Source: Isoetes taiwanensis (taxonomy: Eukaryota; Streptophyta; Lycopodiopsida; Isoetales; Isoetaceae). From it: a stretch of DNA of 64,000 nt. The position numbers and the translations under genes are program-made. The notes beneath the pieces are model-generated. The model was not told where the DNA came from, searched no databases, and saw only the letters and a program-made list of their open reading frames with translations. The stretch lies in the NCBI GenBank assembly GCA_021234155.1, contig JAJEKV010000086.1:3399461-3463460 (forward strand). The letters run 5' to 3'. Position 1 is the first letter of the stretch. Each line of letters opens with the position of its first letter. Shown here piece after piece: positions 22,753 through 30,867 of the stretch.

Positions 22753-23516
22753 ATCCTGCTCAAGGTCTTCTTGTTCTCTGCCAAACAAATTCCTTGGAAC
22801 CCAATTGCGTGGTCGGTGCTGGTCCTGAGATCCTGCACTTGAGTTCCTTGCTGCAAGGGTCGATCATCCATGCATGTTATTAAGTTAGATAGTAGTCATT
22901 TGTGCTTACAATTGAATTGTTGTTAGGTACAAAAGAAATCACATGGAAATTTCATTTATCAGTCAACATCATAGTAATACATTAATTAGTATATAGGAAT
23001 ACATCTAATGGAGTTCGTGATAATACTAAAAAGGAGTTACAATGTACTTTAATTAAGTTAGCGAAGCAAATCTATCAATGATGTCGCTTGAAGAAGTTCT
23101 TGATTTTCTTGAATCGTGAGCCCTTGCCCATGTTCTGTAGGATTCTGGCCGCCGATCCTCCCTCCAATGCTCTTGCCACTTGTGGTGCCGGGGAGTTACG
23201 TGCGTTGCGCCACTCTTGACAAGTGCGCATCTCTGAGGTGGCCCCTTGCGAAGTCGAGGGCATGAAGGGCTACTGATCTTTTGAAGAGTATCACATGGTC
23301 CATCCCAAAATCTATCCCCGGCATCTTTGTCCAAACCCCGAGAGTGCTATGAGGAGCGCCCGCAGTTCTTCACCCCTTGGGCTGAATTCCTTGTGGAAGA
23401 CTATCATCGACCTTGACCGAGGGCCGGAAGATAGTACACGAGTGATTTGCCCCTGTCTTGCTGCGTGCCTCCCGTACCCTTCCTTTGAGCCGCCTCGCCC
23501 AACACATCTAATGCGA

Positions 23517-24587
23517 TCAGATCTTCGTGATCCCTCCACATAGTCGTTCGTTCTCCAAGTTGATCTTTGCTAGATGATTCGGCGCATACTCACGGAAGGC
23601 GCACCGTCGGCCCGGAGCTTGGGCCTCTTCCCGCTTGTACAACTGCTTTGGATTTCCTGAAATTCTTCTTCGATGATGGGTTCCTCTTGGCAAAAACATG
23701 TACCTAATCTGTTGATATGCCTGGATGTCTGACATGGTTTCCCCTGCATAGGAGTGTCGCTCGGCTACCTCCCGTGGAATCTCTTGGTAGGAGTAGTCGA
23801 TGAAGTCACTGCCCTGCTCTTGTGCTATGAGGCTTAGAAGCTCGTCGATCCTGAGGCCCTCCTCTTGACAGTAGGGAAGGTTGAGGATGTCGGTGGCGAA
23901 TATGTACTCCTCGCCGTCGATAATCACTGGAGTAAGGGCCGTAATACCTACTGGTGGCTCAAAGTCTCGCCTTAGAACTTCCTGTTGTCGAGCTATACGC
24001 CTCTCCATCCTTCTTGCCTCCCTCATCTCCCAACTTGGGTTCTCTTCCTCCTCCTCTTCGTAGTCGTGTTCGATCTGCAACATAGGTGTTTCCGATGTGG
24101 AGCCGTAGTGTTCGTATGCTGAGGTCTCGATCTCGTGGATGTTTATCTGTGCTGCCCGAGTGTCGAGAGGTGCCAAATCCAAGGGTTGGATTGACGGCTC
24201 CCCTGGTTGGTTAACTGCCCTATACTGCATGAACAATGCTAAGGCTGCTTGGCCTGAGAGATACCTATGCCTATGATGCTTACAGGTCATGTAGTCTGGC
24301 ATGTTTCTGGTTCTATCCCACAGCTTGTTCTTGCCCCTGGATCCCCCACCTATGGCTTGAGCAAGAGAATCTAGAGAAACCCATTTCCCTCCCCTAGGTG
24401 GCAAGCTAACTTCCGAGGGCAGAATTTGCTGATCATATTGACACATGATGTCAGTGTAATAGGGGGTTCTGGTCAAGGTGGCATGAAGATCAAAGAGATG
24501 ATCGAAGACATGAAAGGCTTGCTCAGCAGGGAGTTCACGGATATGATTAGAGTCATTGTACCATCTAACAAAGCTTGATGGCGCCAT
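23517..24587 (-). CDS. Unknown ORF in the chromovirus leader
   Basis: Intact 356-residue frame with a real ATG at 24587, between the histone-like ORF and gag, all in the element's direction. I recognise no domain. The N-terminal half is mixed alpha/beta-like (FVRWYNDSNHIRELPAEQAF, then WVSLDSLAQAIGGGSRGKNKLW, CKHHRHRYLSGQAALALF). The middle has a Glu run (EEEEEENPSWEMREARRMERR) that could form a charged helix. The C-terminal half holds PVIIDGEEYIFATDI and REVAERHSYAGETM. Its survival as an open frame in a copy whose pol is broken suggests either recent activity or chance. It could be a captured host gene or an accessory protein. Confidence 0.6.
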   Translation of the reverse strand: MAPSSFVRWYNDSNHIRELPAEQAFHVFDHLFDLHATLTRTPYYTDIMCQYDQQILPSEVSLPPRGGKWVSLDSLAQAIGGGSRGKNKLWDRTRNMPDYMTCKHHRHRYLSGQAALALFMQYRAVNQPGEPSIQPLDLAPLDTRAAQINIHEIETSAYEHYGSTSETPMLQIEHDYEEEEEENPSWEMREARRMERRIARQQEVLRRDFEPPVGITALTPVIIDGEEYIFATDILNLPYCQEEGLRIDELLSLIAQEQGSDFIDYSYQEIPREVAERHSYAGETMSDIQAYQQIRYMFLPRGTHHRRRISGNPKQLYKREEAQAPGRRCAFREYAPNHLAKINLENERLCGGITKI

Positions 24588-24877
24588 TGAGCAGAGATGG
24601 CTATGAAAAATGGCTGCTGAAATTGAGCAAAGGGCTAGAAAATCGCCACAGGAGCTAGGAGCGGTTCTGATGGGGAGAAAATGACAAATGAGGGCCCTTT
24701 TTATAGACTAGGGGTGCCTCGGGTTCCGTGCACAAAGGTTCTTGATGGGGAAGACTCCAAATCTATGGCCCTAAGTGTCCAAATGAGCTACCATGAAGTG
24801 CAATTCTAGACAAAGCAAAGCAAGAAACACTACATGAGAGTTTGTTGGGTCAAAATTGGTCAATCTAGGCAAGATTG

Positions 24878-25165
24878 GGCGAAATCGGGTGGCGTCGCGA
24901 GAATTTGCTCTGCGTCGGGGACGCAGGGTGGTTTTTCGCGACGCGACCCGGTTTCGGGTCAATTTACTTTCTACGGGGGGTTTTAGGGAATCTAAACATC
25001 CTAACATGACTTTCCAGCATGATTTTACCCTAACTAGCAACTTTTCTTACTTAAATTGGACATTTATTAGCATCAAAATGCCGAAATCGGGTGGCGTCGC
25101 GAGAAGTAGCCCTGCGTCGAGGGCGCAGACCCAATTTTCGCGACGCGACCCGGTTTCGCCAATTG
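24878..25165. repeat. Two copies of a long GC-rich hairpin
   Basis: Near-identical ~80-bp palindromic units at about 24880-24962 and 25082-25163, about 200 bp apart. Each has an outer stem (CGAAATCGGGTGGCGTCGCG pairing with CGCGACGCGACCCGGTTTCG) and an inner stem (CTGCGTC pairing with GACGCAG in the first copy). They sit between the histone-like ORF and the unknown ORF, where an RNA structure, boundary element or internal promoter might act. Confidence 0.85.
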
Positions 25166-25367
25166 GCGGTTTTTTTGGACTAATTAAGCTAGGGTTTCTA
25201 ACTAATTAATTTTTTTTTCTTCAACAATGCAATTTTAATGGTCAAAATTAAAGTGAAATTTGAGCTAATTAGACATAATTTCATACAAGAATTAAGGTCA
25301 ATTTACAACAAAATTTTATATTTATAAGAGACTTAATAATTACATTACTTTGAACAAAAATGCATCC

Positions 25368-26477
25368 TCAAGGGTATTCCTTGCGGATGCGACGCGCCAA
25401 GTGTATATCCTTGGGCATCAACGTCACCCTCTTCGCGTGGATCGCGCAGAGGTTCCCTTCCTCAAACAACTGGGTGAGCTCGGCCTCAGCGGCTACTTGC
25501 AACACCCGAGTTGTGAGCGACGTCACTCTGTAGTCGGTGACGAACTCCGCCATCACCTCCCGCATGAGCCGCTCAAAAGGTGCCTTCCTAATCAGGAGAT
25601 TAGTGCACTGTTGAAAGTGTCTAATCTCCCGGAAGACACGGGAGTGCGGGGAATTAGGTCCATGGTGGACCTTCTTCGGCTTCTCCGGTGGTGGCGGAGG
25701 CGGCTTGGGCTGGTTCTTGGCTGGACGCCCCCCCTCCACGTACCGGTTGACGTTCTGCCGGCAATACCAGTCATTATACCTCGTCCACCGACGGAGGTAT
25801 TCCTGGTACGCCTTGAGGCGGCGTCTGAAGAGACGATCCTCCTTCAGGGCGAAGGATCGCTCGCCCGCCTTCTGCTTCTTGACCACCTTAGGTGGCTTAG
25901 GCCACTTTGGATAAGGTGGTCTGGCGTCGGGGTTTGAAGGTTCCCCGGCGCGCTCGTCCTCCTCGTCTTCCTCCTCTTCAACCTCCTCTTCCACTTCCTC
26001 CCGCTGCGGTTCCTCGATAACGACGGTCCGGCGAGGCCCGTCGTTTCTTCTCTTCGTCCTCCGCTCCTGCCGCCTCAGCTCCTCCTCCCGCTGCCTCTTC
26101 CTCCTTGCGGCCCTCTCCTCCGGCCACTCAGTGACCTTGTCCTTGCCCTTTTTCTTTGGCGCCGAAGGCCCCGCTTCGTCCACCTGCTGCTGGACCTGCT
26201 CTTCCTCCTGCTCTTCCACTTCGGTGTCTGTCGCCCCGAAGTGGCGCGACTCGTCGGTTCTTTGCGTTCCTGCCGACGAAGGGCTGCTGCTGGGGCTGCT
26301 CTCGGCATCGTGATACGTCTCGTCGTTGCTGCTACTGCTGGGGGGGGGCTCCTCTTCCCCCTTCTTGGGTCAGAGGTGCTCCGGGATCTTCTTCACGTGT
26401 CGCCCGGCTGCTAAGTGCGCCATCGAGAGCGTCGGTCGCTGCCCTACCCTCCTAGATGTTTGCTTGGTTCTTGCCAT
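25368..26477 (-). CDS. Histone H3-like protein encoded by the retrotransposon, one in-frame stop
   Basis: One leftward frame from ATG at 26477 to a stop at 25368, about 369 codons, with a single TGA at 26370-26372 (codon 36). The N terminus [10 protein letters not shown] matches canonical H3 residues 1-9 except Ser7 and Arg9: Lys4 is kept, Lys9 is replaced. Some 245 residues of low-complexity linker follow ([11 protein letters not shown], a Lys/Arg tract, [19 protein letters not shown]). The last 87 residues start [19 protein letters not shown] and include [23 protein letters not shown]. They align with the H3 histone fold without gaps, about 55 of 87 identical by hand against H3 from memory. 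Loop 1 has H3 length, unlike typical CENH3. A nuclear, nucleosome-related role is inferred. Confidence 0.9.
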
Positions 26478-27040
26478 ATTTAACGGTCTAGAAAACGGGT
26501 GGGGATAGGCTGATCAAGAGAAAGAAGGTGGAGGAAAGTTTGGAGGGAAAAATGAGGTGTCAGGGATATTTAAAAGGAAGGGTCCCTGGGAATATTCTCC
26601 TACCATAATTACCCCTATTTATTAGCCCCCCTTATTAATTACACCCTATTTAGTAGTTATTTAATTATTAAAATATATATTAAACCTATATTAGTTGATA
26701 TTATACTTATTTTTTCGAATTTTCTAATGGTTCGAAGTGCAATTTATGAATTTGCGCCATTTTTCACCCGGGTCTCCGATTGGTATTCTTCTTCGACCCA
26801 TTTTAAGTGAAATTTGATGCAGATGCATAATTTTCACTCCAAATTTACTAGAAGATGAATTTGGCTCACTCAAACCTTCTCTAACTCTTAACCTAAGTCC
26901 TGACCCACTACCTAGGAGAAAAATTTTTTTCCCCCATTTTCGCGGTTCAATGGTGGAAATGTTTATTTCACACCCCTATAGGCCTGTTAGACTACTTCAT
27001 GGTTATGGTCAGTGCTAGTTCTTGGTCAACCAAGAACATC
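26478..27040 (-). other. Chromovirus 5' untranslated leader
   Basis: Region between the primer-binding site and the histone-like ATG. It is AT-rich at 26590-26720 and no ORF or recognised motif is seen; it would form the 5' leader of the genomic RNA, where packaging signals are expected. Confidence 0.6.
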
Positions 27041-27052
27041 GCTCTGATACCA
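27041..27052 (-). promoter_or_regulatory. Primer-binding site for initiator tRNA-Met
   Basis: On the minus strand TGGTATCAGAGC lies one base inside the 5' LTR. This is the standard 12-nt complement of plant initiator tRNA-Met used by many Ty3/gypsy and copia elements to prime reverse transcription. Confidence 0.95.
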
Positions 27053-27053
27053 T

Positions 27054-28699
27054 TGTGACGCTCCCTGCTAAACATACGGCGCCCAGCCGTACACTCGGCA
27101 GGAAATCCCCCATCCGGCTCAACAACCGCACGGGCCCTTCGTCTACCCCGCACTCTGAGGTGACCCTTAGTGCGGGGAGGGAACACGAAGGTGTCTTGCG
27201 CGCCCTTCCCCTATGGGCTCCTATAACAGCGGAAGCGACAACACGTCAGAACTAGCATAAAACATATACAAATACTACCTCGAAGGGTAGTGCACCACAC
27301 ATATACCAATGCAAAGATGATAATCACGAACCATAAAACAGGAGAGCTCCTACCCCGGCTCAGACGCATAAGGAGGACAACTGACGGGCTAGGCCTTAAG
27401 ATAGAGCAGACCGAGTCGTGGCAATGGCGAGGGCTGGCATAGAACAATGGCTAGGGTTGACCACTCCATCCGCCCCTCCTGTGCATACTTTGCAGATGGG
27501 CTAAATCAGGCTCTGGCATGACTCTAGCCTTCCGGATACGCAATCCCATGGCATCACCCATCGGGACTACTCCAGGTTGCATCTCCCTGGTCCGATGAGG
27601 CAGGAAGGGTTGCATCTCCCCTTCCCAGGGTCTAGAGGTTCCGTGGGCGGCTAGAGAATCGTGGCGACACACGATTCATACCCGACTTAACCCCCCGAAA
27701 CGAGAGCCAAGCCAACACTTGCAGCTCTCGAGAGGCAGGGCGACACCATTGCCCCAGGAGGTGTCGGACCCATGCTCGGCCCACGCGAAGTGACCGACCA
27801 TAAGCCTAGCCCACTATGGGATCCCCCGAAGCCCCCACTTGGCAGGGATCCTCCCTCCACATTCCCTCTAGCCCCGTTATGTGGTGCTGAGTCATATCAT
27901 AGCCTCGATAGCCGGGTGGGCTCCTATGCACAGGCCGCAACTAATAGGAACTAAGGGATCTACTCTAGGAGCATACTACGTATGGCCCTAGGTCTCTACC
28001 CCCCTTCCCAATACAAGAGGAGCAAACAAGATCAACCAACATCCATACTCGTCACATCATGAGAATAATCATAAGAATAACATCTTAACCTAATCATACA
28101 AATCTAACTAATAGTTAGGGTTCCTTGATTAGGGTTCAAGATGTTGAATATGGGCTCTAGGATGGCTCTACTCTAGATACCAGATACTAGCATATCTGGA
28201 ATGCTAATTCGAGATAAGCTATCACGACTACTACTCTACATACCGCTCCCGATGCTCTCCCTCCGGATCCGATGCGCCTCCATGGTCTTGACTCACAAGA
28301 TGCTGCTCCTACTCCAAGAACGAGTCTACCTGGCGGGGCTCTTTGCACCGATCTATACCACAACAAGCGATGTCCCAAAGCGGGGTTTCGAGCAGTAGGT
28401 GAGTCTCACGGGTGCTAGGGCTGGAAAGAGGCCTAGGGTTAGGGTTTAGGCCTATATAAGCTAGGTCCACCTAGGATGCCACGTGGCACCAATCGGGTGA
28501 GTCCTGTGTGGCGGGTGCCCAATAGGTTAAGGCCACGTGGATAATGGTCTAAACCTATGGTTGGCTAAGTTATGAGAATAACTTGGCCATGCCCCCTAGT
28601 GCCACAACCTATGGTATACAAGGCTATGAAGATAGACTTGTATAGTGACGGATCCAGGAATATACGTATTTATGGCGTATATTCCCCTGGACCGTCACA
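27054..28699 (-). repeat. 5' LTR of the chromovirus
   Basis: Direct copy of 13825-15465, with the same ends. It lies next to the primer-binding site, so it is the 5' LTR of the leftward element and contains the promoter. Confidence 0.97.
28439..28458 (-). promoter_or_regulatory. LTR core promoter: TATA box with adjacent telo-box
   Basis: Read leftward, TATATAGG at 28451-28458 is the best TATA candidate, followed at once by AAACCCTAA (28439-28447), the plant telo-box, and a second CCCTA unit. The same arrangement is at 15205-15224 in the other LTR. Telo-boxes are bound by Myb-like TRB proteins and are common next to start sites of growth-linked genes. Confidence 0.6.
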
Positions 28700-28940
28700 T
28701 GGTGTGCAATAAATTATGTATTATATGCTTTGTGGTGCCTAGTGTGGTGAATAACGAGGTGTAAGATGAATGTCTGTAATGGTGCCTAGTGTGGTGAAAA
28801 ATATGGTGTACAATAAATTATGTATTATATGCTTTGTGGTGCCTAGTGTGGTGAATAACGAGGTGTAAGATGAATGTCTGTAATATATGCTATGTGGTGC
28901 CTAGTGTGGTGGAAAATATAGTGTGCAATAAATATGCTGA
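28700..28940. repeat. 57-bp minisatellite, right of the LTR retrotransposon
   Basis: Continuation of the array at 13547-13824; the first unit begins with the duplicated tggtg. It ends at the intron acceptor before the exon at 28964. Confidence 0.9.
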
Positions 28941-28963
28941 TCTCCTTGTTATCTTCCTTGCAG

Positions 28964-29830
28964 TTGCAATTGTTCAGGAAATTCAAGACGGAACATCCTA
29001 GTGTTATGATCAAACAGAGGATGTTTGAAAAGCTGGAACCATGGTTTGTTGTAAAATTAAAGGACTTCAATAGTTGCTACTGTATATACCATGTTAGAAT
29101 GCAGATGCTAATAGATGGCTTCAATAGTATGAGAACTAAGCACCCAAAAAGCTGCGGACTTGTCGACTTTGGTGTCGGACATATATGGTGAATGCGGGGC
29201 CCTGAATACAAAATAAGTAGCACAAGAAGTCTGTGGCAGGGAATTTTATGTGAGAAAACAAGCTTCCAACCTTACCATAAGAGGGAATGCATTCTGGGTG
29301 AGTGTAAAGAGTGTGGGATTAAGAAGTTCCCTATCTGCCCACATGAACAATCTAGTGATAGTGGCATGGTGAAGTGGGAATACCTAGACTATGAAAAAAC
29401 TGTATTCAGAGATGGCAGCAAGAAGTCTAAGCTCGTTCACCAACACAATGAAACTGCAAGTCTTCCACTGGTGAACAAAATGTTGGAGAAGCTTCCAAAA
29501 TTTCCTTTACACAACTTCAGATATAAGTGGCAGGCAGGCCAGTACAAAGAACTTCTTGATAACTTGCCTGGAGATGCTTACCTATCCGTGGTTGACTTCA
29601 GAAGAATTATACTTTTAAGGAGCGAGAATGAAGTTCACCCATGCTTGGGGTCAACAACCAGATAACTATATTTGTTCAAATAACCTATCAGGTTGATCCA
29701 CAGACAAACACCATTGAGAAGGAAACACACTACTATGTGTCAGATGATAGGGAACATGACACACTTTTTGTTCAACATTGTTTTATGAAACATTTTGAGT
29801 ACTTAAAGCAGAAAGGCAATGCCATCAACG
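28964..29830 (+). pseudogene. DFAENY-type transposase-like gene, final exon, copy 3
   Basis: The exon begins after TTCCTTGCAG (28963) with LQLFRKFKTEHPSV. It continues QRMFEKLEPWFVVKLKDFNSC, an interval with frame breaks near 29180, then KRECILGECKECGIKKFPICP (Cys-rich), PLHNFRYKWQAGQYKELL and DNLPGDAYLSVVDF. A frame break follows at the position of the AENY residues, then NNQITIFVQITYQVDP and SDDREHDTLFVQHC. It parallels 2082-2930 with small indels and likewise runs into the 19-bp minisatellite right after KQKGNAI, so both copies were truncated in the same way before duplication. The cysteine cluster could bind zinc. Confidence 0.6.
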
Positions 29831-29834
29831 ATCC

Positions 29835-30350
29835 AAAATGCCATGGCGGCTCAAACATGCCATCTACGATCCAAAATGCCATGGTGGCTCAACCATACCA
29901 CGTGGGCTCCAACATGCCACCTTGGTGCCTAGGTGGCATGTTGGAGCACACGACACACATGGCATGTTTGAGCCACCTTGGCATGTTTGAGCCTAGGTGG
30001 CATGTTTGAGTCACCTTGGCATGTTGGACCCCGCATGGCATGTTTGAGTCTAGGTGGCATGTTGGAGCCCGGGCTCCAACATGCCAAGGTGGCTCAAACA
30101 TGCCACGTTGGCTCCAACATGGCATCTAGGCTCCAACATGGCAAAGAAGCTCAAAAATGCCACTTAGACTCCAACATGTCAAGGTGGCTCAACCATGCCA
30201 CGTGGGCTCCAGCGTGCCAAGGTGGCTCAAACATGCCACCAACCTAGGCTCCAACATGCCAAGCCGGCTCAAACATGCCATCTACGATCCAAAATGCCAT
30301 GGTGGCTCAACCATATCACGTGGGCTCCAACATGCCACCTTGGTGCCTAG
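29835..30350. repeat. 19-bp minisatellite with an exact strand switch
   Basis: Units in the GGCATGTT orientation run to 30070, then flip. The junction CATGTTGGAGCCCGGGCTCC and onward is a 30-bp perfect palindrome centred on 30070/30071, after which the units read CCAACATGCC on the plus strand to 30342. The array is then split by the hAT MITE. Confidence 0.9.
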
Positions 30351-30867
30351 CAGGGTTGCCCTTAAGGCCATATCTGCATAGGCGTGATTTAGAAGGTGAG
30401 GCGAATCATAAGCTTTCTATATTAATTTTGTAGGCGATTACTTTTTGCGACTTGAACTATTTCATAGAAACTCTGGCGAATCTTGCCAACATTAATGTGG
30501 TAATTGAAATAAATAAATTAGGTGTCAATTCACATACAACTTACAGGATTAAAAAAACCTATTATGTTTAGCAAAATTTGAGTAGTTGTTGACTAGAGCT
30601 AGCAAACAATTACTTGATCTACAATGTTGGTAAGGGGATAATCTATGATCCTAAATACTTAGATCCATGGAACTGGAGGCGAAACTCTAGATCTGAGCTT
30701 AAGAATGTATGGCTAATTTAAGAAAGGCGGGTGGACGAAATGGTAAAACTTTGGCGAAAGAACATAATTTATTTTCAATAGTAACCTATTCAGCTTTAGT
30801 ATCTCATTTTCGAAAATATTCAAAATATAGCCATTTGGCTATAAATAGCCCCTTAAGGGCAACCCTG
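30351..30867. mobile_element. hAT-type MITE, 517 bp
   Basis: Perfect 17-bp inverted ends CAGGGTTGCCCTTAAGG and an exact 8-bp target duplication gtgcctag (30343-30350, 30868-30875). Both are hallmarks of the hAT superfamily. No transposase; a non-autonomous element inserted in the minisatellite. Confidence 0.95.

Larger units (their letters stand above)
13825..28699 (-). mobile_element. Ty3/gypsy chromovirus LTR retrotransposon with histone H3-like cargo
   Basis: Complete 14,875-bp insertion. LTRs of 1641 and 1646 bp (TGTGACG...CGTCACA) bound it, and the 5-bp target duplication tggtg is exact (13820-13824, 28700-28704). A primer-binding site for initiator tRNA-Met and a purine tract place the 5' LTR at the right, so the element reads leftward. 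Order: 5' LTR, histone H3-like ORF, unknown ORF, gag, pol (protease, RT, RNase H, integrase, chromodomain), 3' LTR. The pol order with RT before integrase defines Ty3/gypsy and the C-terminal chromodomain defines chromoviruses. Pol is broken by indels and a TIR element. The 4.3-kb coding leader before gag is unusual. Confidence 0.97.

Noticed and set aside
25368-25631. Centromeric histone CENH3 as the identity of the histone fold
   Set aside because: Alignment to H3 is gap-free including loop 1, and the N terminus starts MARTKQT; CENH3 usually has a longer loop 1 and an unrelated tail. It remains a divergent H3, not a canonical one.
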